From Strobilurus pachycystidiatus (Eukaryota > Basidiomycota > Agaricomycetes > Agaricales > Physalacriaceae), in contig JAHLMK010000008.1 in the NCBI GenBank assembly GCA_019915135.1, forward strand, positions 1,116,001 through 1,180,000: a stretch of 64,000 bases of DNA, in the 5' to 3' direction. The notes under the pieces were generated by a model. It was given only the letters and a program-made list of their open reading frames with translations. It made no database searches and had not been told where the DNA came from. Of the stretch, positions 50,241 to 61,128 are shown piece after piece. How positions within the stretch are numbered: position 1 is the stretch's first letter; the number at the start of each line of letters is the position of its first letter. A program made the position numbers and the translations under genes.

Positions 50241-50957
50241 TCAAACATGGGACTATAGGAAGCTCACTGTATAAAGTATATACTCGGTATATACCTCTCA
50301 AATTTACCGAGCAAACTAATCATACCTACGTCGTGCCACGCCCGGCCATACTCGAGTGGTCAATCATTTGTGACAAAGTTCCTGGATGCATACTGCCTGC
50401 GATGGACCATCAAATCGAGTTGGGCACCAGTGTAAGTCAGAACATACGCCTGGATAGGCAGCCTCAATCTCGAGCTCATCAGCCACATACGATGGGTCCA
50501 CGGCCAAGAACCCCGAAGGTATAACAGAGCGGCGTCGAGGAAGGAGAAGCGCAAGAAACAAAAACGGATTTGAGTCCAATTGCCGCCCAATTTATTTAAG
50601 AGATCTTGTCTCGAAGTTCGTGCCGTAGATAAGGGCAGAAGTGACTTTTTGTATTGCGAGGTACTGTAAAGCTACAATGAATATGAAGGCTACAGCTGGA
50701 GAGCATTGAAAAGAGTGAAGTGACGCAGACGAGAAATGATGAGGTGACGACGATGTGAGAGCAAAATGATGAGCATAGACGAGCAACAACGAAAGCATAT
50801 AGCGGTAGGGAGAGCATAGACATAAAGCATGAAGATAAGTATGAGAGGGGAAAGAAAAAGGAAAGGGAGGAGAGGCGATATAGCTGGAGTTAATAAACGA
50901 GGGACAGGATCCATCGCACAGCGACATAGAACGTGTAGAGAGACATCCCAGGAACAC
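50241..50957. other. Intergenic, convergent 3' ends
   Basis: About 700 bases, purine-rich on the plus strand around 50690-50900 (AGAGAGCAAAATGATGAG type). Short open frames on both strands show no family features. No gene is supported. Confidence 0.4.
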
Positions 50958-51531
50958 CTACGAAAGAATGAGAAGGACGAGCCCATCCAAACAAATCCTT
51001 GGACGCGCTGTCTGATTGTGTGGCGTTTGATTGTGGGAGGCGATGAGATCTTGAACGACGGTCGCGGGGGGGTGGGGATACAGCCTGTCTATTTCTGCGA
51101 GGGAGAGTGGGCGGGGGGTGGGAGCGACGAAGTCGGCCGGGTATGCGCGCGGCCAGAGACGAGGAGGAAGTGAAGAAAGTGAGCGAGCAGCCTCGGCAAC
51201 AGGAGGCGGAGAGGACAACATTTCAGCACGTCGTTCCTCTGCACAAGAGAGTGCGCTATCATCCATTGTATGACGCCGGCGCTTCTTGTCTTCCAGCTCC
51301 TGCTCCGGTTTCGTTTCTGGAGCTTCGCCGGCGCTTGCACCCTGAGGGTCTGTTGTCAAAATTCCTGGTGCACTGACTGTGCGATCATTCGCAGGCCGGC
51401 TGTGAGTGTGATTGACGGAAGGTAGCGCCTGCTGCGGGACTTCAGCTATGCAAATTACACAGTATGCACGGTGCACGTACCAGCGAAAAGTGCCCCTTAG
51501 GCGCCTTACGCTTTCGGAGAGCTTTTGGCAT
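50958..51531 (-). CDS. Unrecognised small protein with basic N-terminus
   Basis: Two exons (51531-51481 and 51431-50958, intron GTACGT...CGCAG, 49 nt) give about 174 residues. It begins MPKALRKRKAPKGHFSL, then a Ser/Thr/Pro-rich stretch. A Lys/Arg cluster follows (ELEDKKRRRHTMDD), then a Pro-rich part with LPPRLWPRAYPADFVAPTPR and EIDRLYPHPPATVVQDLIAS. The PRLWPRAYPADFV segment looks constrained, but I do not know the family. The basic cluster could be a nuclear signal. The open frame also extends upstream of the ATG (TLNQEFVLRTLPRALKIS), so an earlier exon is possible. Confidence 0.4.
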
Positions 51532-51625
51532 GAGCTTCTTGACCAATGGAAGGGTCAAGTTGCGAGATATTTTGAGAGCGCGAGGAAGCGTCCGAAGAAC
51601 AAACTCCTGATTCAGAGTTGATGCT

Positions 51626-52014
51626 TCAACAACGGTGTTTAATCGTCGCCCAATTGGTGAGCTGGGTGTGCGGGGCGAGGGGCAAGGCAGGTCTCGGAGA
51701 GTCGATCGACAACCTGATGGGTGGAGGACGAGGATAGTCCTTCTTGGATAGGATATCGTGCCTCTGAAGCTCGCGGATCACTATCTTCATGGAGAGTCAG
51801 AATAACAATCGTGTCTCCAGGACGCTCAACTTACTGCCTGGGGTAGGTTAGGGCCGTATCGGTTGTCGTTGGGATACTTATATACAAGACCCAAGCTTCC
51901 ACGGTTCTTGTCCCATTTTTTGAGTAGATCTGGGTATGGCACTGCAATCATCCGTAGAAGGGGTAGCGCGCAAATATTGGCGATTTCATCGTGCTGGCAT
52001 CTACGTGAATACAT
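51626..52014 (-). CDS. Unrecognised small protein
   Basis: Two exons (52014-51835 and 51784-51626) join across a 50-nt GTAAGT...GAAG intron, which supports real splicing. The product of 112 residues has a Cys/His-containing start (MYSRRCQHDEIANICALPLL), an aromatic-charged middle (PYPDLLKKWDKNRGSLGLVY) and a Pro-rich end (KKDYPRPPPIRLSIDSP). No family was recognised. An earlier exon and fusion with the neighbouring gene at 50958-51531 are both possible. Confidence 0.35.
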
Positions 52015-52695
52015 GTCCAACACTGTCAGAAATCAAGGCTTACATCGAGGAGTCGGGATGGGTTTACACCCATGTAGAACATGCTGCAATCTGTGTCCTC
52101 ATTTGGCAGTGTCGCAGTCGGGAACATCTTGACGAACGGGAGACTGGGCTTGGGGACGTGGGTGTCAAATAAGGATTCAGCTTTATCCCGCCATTGTTTA
52201 TATAGACATTGCCCGCGTCAATCCTTCGTGCTCCCAGTTTGTTTGTGCATTGTTTGTAGCGTTGTCGCGGTTCCCATTTACGGTATTACTGGAGGATGCT
52301 GGCCATGCGGTTACACATCGACCCTATTCAAGACAATGGACAGTGCGCCACCAGTACCCATATGAGAACAGTATGGGTTCCAGAAAAAGCTCTACCTTGT
52401 GAGTAATCCTATTGTAGATGGAAAATGAGACATAACACATTGCCTGGTGGCGAACACGAAGAGATTAGAATGACTGGCGGAACAAAGGACGGTCAGTCCC
52501 GATCGGGTAGTGAAATAGGAGACTCACTCCTCGAATTTCACAACCTCGCGTGTATCGTACCAATTACAATAACAATGAGGACCAGGGCGCAAGCAGCATC
52601 TTACAGTGTTCGTGGACGACTCAATGAAACTTGGCAGCATCAAGATGTACAGCGCTGCTCGTTTATTCGTAAGTGCAATGTACAGGTCGAGGACC
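52015..52695. other. Gap without a supported gene
   Basis: Short open frames occur on both strands (for example 51936-52172 +, 52425-52775 +). The latter overlaps the ceramidase 3' end in antisense. None has recognisable motifs. Confidence 0.4.
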
Positions 52696-53909
52696 TTACT
52701 GTGTCTTCCCAACACGAGCTACAAGAGGAAGGCCAGACTGATAGCGTATCCGATAGTTGCGAGGATCGCCCTTGATACACAGCGAACTGCAAACGATTAC
52801 TTGTATTCCAAGGGCGTGAAATCGCTGGTACTCACATGTCTGGTCAAAGAGTCAGTATACGTACTCGTAAGAAGTCACGACATTACTCACATTGGGTGCC
52901 CACAAACATGAAGTATGTGCCGGATCCCTAAGTAGTCGTAAGCCAAAAGAATGAAAACGATTGCAAGAGACTGACGGTAAACACATGCCACCAAGAGTGA
53001 CCTGTTCGACGCGTCAACGTGAGCGAATGTACGGATGAGTAATGTTTGCTTACCTTCCAACAGGAAAGCGGCTGGCCAGCCAATGGCCGTCTTCCAAACA
53101 GTCAGGAGATCGCAGAATACGTTGTCCAGGTTCCAGATGATGAATCCAACAAGAAACAAGCCAGCGCCCATCGAGTAGATATTGGTGATCTGGTTCTTCT
53201 TCTCGTCCGGTATGGTTAGACGAAAGCTCGACCACTTGAGTAGATACGTGGTGCGGAATGCGGATCCGAGCAAGAGAATCCCAAATACCACTTGGTGATA
53301 GACAGGGTTTCGGTAATATGACACACTTCGGGAAGGAAATGTGAGTGTGGGAGTACGAGGCTTGGAAGTTGGGGATTCACGTACTAGGACCAGGTGAATA
53401 GCGCGTCAAACACGGCAATGAAAAGCAGCGAAAGAACAGTTCGTCGGTCAGACATGGAGAAACCCGGTGTGCGATCGTAGAGGAACCATACGCTGGTAGA
53501 AGCGACATAGATCATCGGAAGTTCGTCGGCAAGTTGATAGTGAAACAAGAGGGTTGCGTGGAAGGCGAAACTGCCAATGCCGACCATGGCAAAGCCCTGC
53601 ACAGCGTCGGAGCATATTCCGGTGGAGAGGGCTGACGGTACGCACGAGGAAACCAGCGCTGTATCGGCCAGGAAGTGACTGAGTATACACATTGCGGATG
53701 CCGTAGAAAGCGAGGGCAATGGAGAAGAGGTTGGAGAAGGAGTTCGCCATTTCTGCGATGTAGTAGGAGAACTGGTAGTTGGCCTGTAAAGATCATTCGG
53801 TCGCCGTCGACAGTGGGTGAGGGTGGCCTTGTACCTCACACCAATCCAGAGTAGCGGTGACTGGGCCATGGAATCCGGGCTGGTTGACAGCGAGAGTCGA
53901 GCTTGCCAT
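52696..53909 (-). CDS. Alkaline ceramidase (YPC1/YDC1/ACER family)
   Basis: This integral ER/Golgi membrane hydrolase splits (phyto)ceramide into sphingoid base and fatty acid. The ATG at 53909 gives STLAVNQPGFHGPVTATLDW then, after an intron, NYQFSYYIAEMANSFSNLFS; this carries the family's WCE...NY..S.YIAE..NT-type start. IGSFAFHATLLFHYQLADEL holds the catalytic Ser and metal His (SxxFH) and the Asp/Glu of QxxDELPM. YHQVVFGILLLGSAFRTTYL and further helices follow, then HSWWHVFT with the C-terminal His pair (HxxWH). The end reads GTYFMFVGTQ, then a predicted 4-nt exon (52839-52836), then SLCIKGDPRNYRIRYQSGLP and a stop at 52696-52698. About eight exons in all. Confidence 0.9.
52836..52839 (-). 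other. Predicted 4-nt microexon (ACAT) of the ceramidase gene
   Basis: The upstream exon ends CAAT|GTGAGT and the downstream exon begins GCAG|TTCGCTG (52786), and joining them directly shifts the frame. Inserting ACAT, flanked by GACCAG| and |GTGAGT, restores it and yields GTQ-YI-SLCIKGDP. It is a prediction from splice signals and frame only. Confidence 0.6.
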
Positions 53910-56165
53910 GGTGGGGATAGAGCAGGGACAGCAAGCAAAGGTCCGGTTCGGCCTGAAGCAGAACGGTTAAGTACTGTCTGCCACTTTAACTTTAAGCCGC
54001 AGGGATGTGATGAGGCCGAGGAGGTCCGGAAGGGGCGTGATGATTCAGCTATATTTTGGGCATCTGACTAAACCGGAGTACATCAGCGGCGCTATCGATG
54101 GTGCCCGTATTGGCGAGACGAGCGCCTGACTGTCGCTGACTTGTAGCGCTGACTCTTGAGCCGTGCAGCTGCACCCGACTTCAATGTGGATTTCCGGGGC
54201 GGATGTCAAATCATCATGTCATCGCTGAAGCTTGAACTTGAAGTGTCTGCCTCGCGTACTTCGCTCAAACACGCGACCTTGTGTCTCTTGACCGTGCCAT
54301 GGATATGTATGAACAGAGAGACGCGTTGTACCATCAAGGGAAGGACGAAAGGCTACAATTCCGCGTACCTCTGCGGGTTGTGAAATACCGATCTGTACAC
54401 GGACATGGCCAGACTACCTTTACTCTGATTGTGAACCAGTCTGACCAGTCACCAGAGTTTCTTCCAACTTTGCCTTATTGTGTGTAGTTGTTGGCAAGCT
54501 ACACTAGACGACAAAGATTTGAATCTATGCATCAGACCACCGGCAGGTCCAAGGACTCAGTCGCCCTTGCCAATCTTGCTTGCGCTAAGTCAGATTCGAT
54601 GCAAGTCGGTAGCCTTATTATTGATCTTGACCCAGTCATCGCTTTGCAAACAGAGCTGGCCATGATGTATGCCAACCCAAACACCGTCGCAGAATCAGCG
54701 GACAACTCACTTGAATTAGTAGAGTCTCTAAGGAAGCGATATAACCCCAGCCCTGTGAAGGATTCGGTCGTTGCATGGAGATGTCCACTGTTTGAACAGC
54801 ATGCGGAGCAGTCCGCAATAGTTGTGGTCCCAGATAGCGTAGGTGATACCGCTTGACTGGCCAATGCCCTGGCGAACGGAGTGGATTCGGACTACTTTCG
54901 AGGGAAATGATGCTGGGTGAACACTGAACCCAGAGCACTATATCGCGCATTCGAACAAGGGGTTGTATTGACCCACCAGGAATCCCGAATACATCAATGC
55001 ATTTCCGTTTTGAAGACAATTGATTGGGGCTCCTTTTCGAATGCGACTAGTCATCGACAAAATACCGTTGTTCCCTAATCGATTTTCGCAGAGCGATATC
55101 GTACGGAAGGCGATCTCGGAATGGGGGTCGCCGACGTTCGCAAGTTGTCAGACTTTCTTCTGGATGGCGAAACCATACGAATAGCTTATCAAGGCTGCGG
55201 TGGGTAGTCCGGTCGCTGTGTTGGTAGCTCATGATACGGGGCACTTCGTATTGATGGCGCGACATATTGATAGAGGAAATTAAGAGAGGTAGCGGGGCCA
55301 GCGGGAATATGCCGAGCTGTCGTTGAGAGAATGAGGTGATTGAGATGAATGTGACGTGGACAGAGGGTCTGCGAACCTTTGGATGCTGGAGGTCGCGGAC
55401 TGCCGAGAGTTTTGCGCAAGAGGATAGCGTAGAGTCCACAGAGTAGGCAGCGCAACAGGAGCACCTCAGATTGCGCAGAGAATTCGGCAGAATAGTAGGG
55501 CAAACACTGGCCATGGATCAAGTCTCGTTCGGCCAGGATCGCTAGTCTTTCTTAGTGCGTACCAGTATGGCCCAGGCGATGAGAAGCAGCCGGACGAAGC
55601 AAAGCACTAGTCGGTGTCCATGATGATTGATGGGCTTCCAGGGTTTTATTGGGACTATGTGGTTAGTGAAGTCTATCTAATATTGGACTGTAGTAAAAGC
55701 TACTTATCTAGAATTATTGCGGACCAGGACAGGCCAGTCTTCGCAAAACAATTCTATATGGAATTGTTGCCTCTCGCAGAGATAGCCTCGACGCGTCAAG
55801 GGTAGCGTGCGCGTCGCACAAAAGCAGCAAGAGCAAAGCTTCCGATACACAGATGGGCACGTCTGTGCATTTTCGAGTATAGGAAGCAAAAACGCCAGCG
55901 CCAGCCGCCAGTCCCGCCTGGTTTTGACGACGAGAGCCCAGTGGCACTGTAAAGACATATGTGCCTTCATGCATGCAGCGAGTTAACGAGAGGGAATGTC
56001 AGCTCAGCCTATCCATGCACAAAAGGTTCGTGAGGGCAAGTCACTTTACAGAGATGTTTTTGGTGACCGGTGATGCATTGATGGGCTGTCCGATGCCGAC
56101 TCGGACTTGTCCGATTCGTATTTGTTATGCCGAATGCGTCATCATCTCTTTTCCTCTCAACCCTC
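53910..56165. other. 2.2-kb stretch without a convincing gene
   Basis: The longest open frames are 54488-54856 (+, with LACAKSDSMQVGSLIIDLDP) and 54636-55019 and 55189-55521 (-). They overlap each other on opposite strands, lack clear intron partners and show no recognised motifs. A degraded gene or non-coding RNA cannot be excluded. Confidence 0.35.
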
Positions 56166-57875
56166 ATGCGTAAAGCTTGCTATTCTGTTGCTCGTCGCAG
56201 TCAGAATGCGTACCGCGTCCAGAGACGAGCATTGTCGCAGACGGTGGCAACGCCACACACACAGATAACAACGCTGCCGAACCAAGTACGAGTCGCGACG
56301 GACTCAACGCCTGGCCATTTCTCCTCGGTCGGCCTCTATGTGGACGCGGGCTCTCGGTATGAGACCCCCGATATCCTGGGCGCAAGTCATTTTCTTGATA
56401 GAATGGCCTTCAAAGTGCGTTTCTGCTCTGCCCCTTTGGACTATAGCATAACAAAACCCCACAGTCGACCACAACCCGTTCGGACTTGCAAGTAGCAAGC
56501 GCGGTCGACTCTCTCGGCGGCCAGATAATGTGCAACTCCTCACGGGAGTCACTCATGTACCAATCCTCGCACTTCCACAAGGGGACTCCGCTTGCCATGG
56601 AGCTCATTGCCGATACGGTCCTCAACCCCGCCTTCTCTCCCGAAGACATTGAATATCAGCGCGATGCCGCCCGCTACGAGATACGCGAACTCTCGGCAAA
56701 GCCTGAAATGATCCTTCCAGAGGTGCTCCACGGTGTCGCCTATAACCACAAGGGCCTTGGAAATTCATTACTGTGTCCCGAACACCGTATTGATGCTATC
56801 GACAATTCTACCCTTCGACGAGCCATGAAACGCTGGTATAAGCCAGAACGCATGGTCATTGCCGGGGCCGGAATGCCTCACGAAGAACTTGTCGCCCTCG
56901 CCGAAAAGCATTTTTCTTCATTGACAGCTATGCCTGCCAACGTCCCACTCTCCTACCGACCTAACACCCCACAACCGCAAAATCCTACCAACATCCTGTC
57001 GGCCTCTGCACCATCCGTCACCAAAACGTTAACCCGGGCGGCTTCCTACCTCTTCCCCAACAGTGCAGATGACTCTCAGGAATTGAACACTCGCTCAGAG
57101 TATACTGGTGGTCATGCCTTCGTTCACTCTCCAGAGACTGAGTTTGATCACTTGTACATTGCCTACGAAGGTGTTGGAATCCACCACGAGGATGTCTACG
57201 CCATTGCGACCATGCAAGTCCTTCTGGGTGGCGGCGGAAGCTTCTCTGCAGGTCTGTCTCGTTCTTTGTCTCTGAGTAACATTGGCTCACCACGACTCAG
57301 GTGGTCCTGGAAAGGGAATGTACTCGCGCCTGTACACCAGCATTCTCAATCACTTCCCCCAGATTGATCATTGCTCATCTTTCCATCACATCTACGCCGA
57401 TTCGGCCCTTTTCGGCCTTTTCGCATCGTTTGTTCCTTCCACCGTGCGGGGAGGTAACAGTCCAGCCCAAATATTGCCCCATATTGTCCACCAACTGAGC
57501 CTTCTGCTCTACACACATATCAAGGATGTAGAGTTGTCCAGAGCGAAGAACCAACTCAAGTCAAGCCTTATGATGTCTCTGGAGAGCCAGTCTATACAGG
57601 TTGAGGATCTTGGCCGACAGGTTTGTATAAGTTCTTCTACCTCGCATTCCTAGCTGATCGCTTCTGCGCAGATTTTGGTGCAGGGGCGTAAGGTGCCTAT
57701 CGAGGAAATGACGGCCAAGATAGACCTTATCACTCCGGCCGATATTCGGAGGGTTGCGAACTCCTTGTTCGGTTATCAGTCAAACGCAAACCCAACTGTC
57801 GTATGTATGGGACACGAAGATGTGGGCGACTATCGGGGGACCTTTAGGACATACGGCTTGTCCTGTCCAAACTAG
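56166..57875 (+). CDS. MAS2: Mitochondrial processing peptidase, alpha subunit
   Basis: This M16-family subunit recognises presequences in the matrix and works with the catalytic beta subunit. MRKACYSVARRSQNAYRVQR is a typical Arg/Ser-rich presequence. TTLPNQVRVATDSTPGHFSS, YVDAGSRYETPDILGASHFL and DRMAFK follow; the HxxEH zinc motif of the beta subunit is absent, as expected for alpha. Next come SLGGQIMCNSSRESLMYQSS, PLAMELIADTVLNPAFSPED and the Gly-rich substrate loop LLGGGGSFSAG / GPGKGMYSRLY, split by an intron. RVANSLFGYQSNANPTVVCM is near the end. Four or five exons. The ATG at 56166 starts the presequence. Confidence 0.95.
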
Positions 57876-59547
57876 AGATTATTTGATGTGGCGTACCTGG
57901 GTGACTGCCAAGTTGGGTCTAATCCATTGGTTCGGTACAAATAAGCACGTGACTGACGCAGATACATGGCTGCACCTGGCACCATTCGTCCTACCTTTAT
58001 GGCGCGGTCTAGCGTGTCAATCTTTGCTGGAACCTTCTTCATGGCCTGTTAGCCTTCCAAGACAATTTCTCATGCAATTGCGAACCTATGTCCTCGGCTT
58101 GCCATTGAAATCCCTTCAGGCGCACATCGAGCTACGCGTCGGTTGCACATACATATGCACAAACGGCCATAAGGGCTGCTGGAATTGCATTTTCGCTTGT
58201 TGGGTAATCATACGCTTCGTAAGGCGAAGGGGTATGGTTCTATGAGGTCTACCCGCGGACCAAAGAACAGTGCGACATACTTGCCGTCACTGAATCATGA
58301 GGCAAGTCTTTTGTGTCTAAAACTGCTCAAAGTATTCGCATTGAGATTGACTCGAGTGACTTCTGTCTAACATTCGCCCAGGTAACATAGGAACTGATGC
58401 GTGCGCGCCAGACTGTAAGCAAGTACCTTGTTGTTCAGACACGGGCATCAATTGCAAGATGGATCACTTTCCGATGATTCCAACCGGGAAAGCTCGAACA
58501 TCTAGTGGAATCAGCCGCGTTCTCGCATTCATACGGAGACGGCGAAATTGATCAGATCTTCTCGAACTCGCAGCCTGCGTGGCGTGGTCCTTCAATCGCA
58601 GCTTGTCAAACCTTGGGCAGTCCAGACCGCGCACCTTCATGCTTAGTTGCATGCGCAAGGTAAAGGTGAATTTACTCGCCATTGATTCGCTTATACCCAG
58701 TCTATATCAGGTATCCTGAGGTACACGTATTTCGACCAGGTCCCAACTTCGGGCCTGAGGGCCGTTGTGTGGACCGTGCGAATGCCATGCCGTTGCAGGT
58801 GAGGTACTTATCTAGTAGGTTACTTATACACAGTGACACAAATGATGCCCATTATGTCGATCAGCTACCAGGACTCTGTACCTCAAAAACCCTCCGGCGC
58901 TCGGGTGATTGGGGATCTTTGAACCTTCCGTACATCTAGGAACCGGGGAGCGAGATCTTGTCTTTTAGGCATGAGAATTGACCTTTCTCTACCTCCTTTC
59001 GTCTACAGACAAAGGACCCGAGTCCACATCAGACGTCTGTGACCGGTGCGTTTTGAACTTAAAATTTGAGGAGAACTGGTGGGCAGAACTCCCCAGCGTA
59101 GTTTCACGGAAGATGTTCCTTCTACCTGGATGACACAGGTTGGTTGCCGTACTTGTAAGGTCAATCAGAACTTCCTCGTCTTTTGAGCGGACAGTTGACT
59201 GGACCTTGTTGTGTGCTATGGAAGGCCTCGGCGGACCGAATTTTCTCCCTCAGATCGGACTGCGATTGGTCACGGAAACTTGAACATAAAACTCTATTCA
59301 GGCCACGATATTCCTTACGTTGCGGTGAATGTCCGGGCGTGTTACTCGGACTGATGCCTGAGCGCTAAGCTGTCACCGTTTTGTCGACTTGCCCATATGT
59401 CTCGTGTCTAGGCCTCTCAAACATCACATTCTCCCAAGATCATTCAGAATCCACCACTTCGATCTCTGCATAAAGGTGTAATCCCTCGGATGGCCTGCCC
59501 TTGAATGTCGCGTCTCTTTTCCCCTCCCTCGTAATACACAGCTCGCT
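57876..59547. other. 1.7-kb stretch without a convincing gene
   Basis: Open frames such as 57754-58245 (+) overlap the MAS2 3' end in another frame, and others are under 90 codons. The second half is probably the long upstream region of the WOPR gene; large regulatory regions are common for this regulator family. No operator could be identified. Confidence 0.4.
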
Positions 59548-60726
59548 ATGTCATTTGTACCCCACTACGGAGACAGGGCATCAAGTCGTGCACTCACTCA
59601 TCCATCTCTTCGTGAGCTCTTTTCTTGTACCGCAAAAGTATGCACTTCAACTCACTGTCATGAAGATCTGCGGGATGCCCGCGATGCCCAAGTCATCCTC
59701 GAAGCGGTTAGGCGGAATATACTTCCATTGATAAAACGACGTCTCATGGTCAGCGAACGGGAGTCACTGGCAGCCGGCAATGTCTATGTCTGGGAGGAGG
59801 CAGAGGATGAGGGCGGTCTCCTTCGTTGGACTGATGGACGTCGCTGGTACATTACATGTCGATCTCATCGTGATTGTCCTGAACTCTTGCATCTAGGTCC
59901 CAAAGTCGTATGCGTGGCGATTTTCTCTTCTATGAAGAGAAGGTAGAGACCACTCAAGATGAACGCGATGCCAAGGCGGCCAGACGGTAAGACGAGTTTC
60001 ATTGCGTTCACGTTGTACTCCGCTGATGTCCGTCTGCAACACAGAGCTAAACGGGCAGCCGATCCTAATGCAGTGATGCCTCCATCGACTCGGCGCAAGG
60101 ACCGTCCCTCGAAGCCAAACGGCTTGACCAAACAGACGTATTCTGCCACTGTTTATCTTCCAGGTTCAGACCAAGGCAGAAAGTGGCACGTAGTCGCCTA
60201 CTTTTCGGTATGTACTCTGCTTCGTCCCCAAAGCCTTATCTGACTATACCAGGTAAAAAACTATGCGAATCTGCCCGTTATAGACCACTACGACAACCTC
60301 GCCAGGCTCCAGGTGCCGAAAGGTGTTATCATGACCACGAAAACGGTACCACTCAGGCCGGATCGATTTTCCGAGTACTCGGAAGATGATGATCCCACAG
60401 AGATGGGGTCTATGGGGTACTTCCAACCCGCTAGTCCCTCATCCGGTGGTCCCTTCCCAATGACCCCCCCAGTCTACGACTCCTTGAAACTATCCAGGAT
60501 CGATTTCGGTGTGTGTAACTCGGACGTACGAGTTCAGAAACCCGTTCCTCTTCCTTCTTTCGCTTCAATTCATCCCAGCCCTCCTGGTCGAATGGTCTTG
60601 ACCAGGGGTATGACGAATGAATTGACACCGCGAGGTGGCGTTCTTCCTCCGCCCAGTAGCACAAGATATGCCCCATTGAGCTCGGAAGACCGCAGAGCAT
60701 TGAGCAGCTTTCGGGTGGTTCTGTAA
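59548..60726 (+). CDS. Gti1/Pac2 (WOPR-domain) transcription regulator
   Basis: This DNA-binding protein is of the Wor1/Ryp1/Sge1/Gti1 family, regulators of fungal morphology and development. The first WOPR box reads LRDARDAQVILEAVRRNILP then LIKRRLMVSERESLAAGNVY and VWEEAEDEGGLLRWTDGRRW. After an intron comes SQSRMRGDFLFYEEKV (the W-SPSR-GNFL-YRE equivalent). The second half of the domain has GLTKQTYSATVYLPGSDQGR, KWHVVAYF and a final exon VKNYANLPVIDHYDNLARLQ. A Pro/Ser-rich tail with no named domain ends SSFRVVL. The ATG at 59548 is the best candidate. The join from THPSL into LRDARDAQ needs an intron from about 59610 to about 59664. Confidence 0.88.
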
Positions 60727-61128
60727 GCGGTCATTTGGTCTCCTCGAGTCCCTACTGTCTTGGTGGCGCAGGACTGTGTGACGGTCCCACGTCTGCCGTT
60801 TTAGTGACGACAAAGCCGTGATTTTTCTCATTTCATTTCTCAGTCTTGGGTGAAGGCAACAATTTACTATGTTAATGTATACTATGTCAGTCAATCGATA
60901 CTTAATCTAGAAGATGTCATGAACACACCACGAAAGCTTGTCGTGCGACTGAATTATCTGTGACCGTAATGTGTCTAAAGCTTAGAAGCTCACCTTCACC
61001 ACTTGGTATAAAGGTACTTTACGTAGAGCTTTGCGGCATGCGCGGTGGCTCGAAGTCTCGAGAACCCAAAATAGCGTTCTTTCCCACGTTCCTAGGTTTT
61101 CATGAACTTTACGGTGGACTGAACTGAC
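60727..61128. other. Intergenic between two plus-strand genes
   Basis: About 400 bases with AT-rich stretches near 60860-60930 that may serve as terminator and promoter. No gene seen. Confidence 0.4.
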
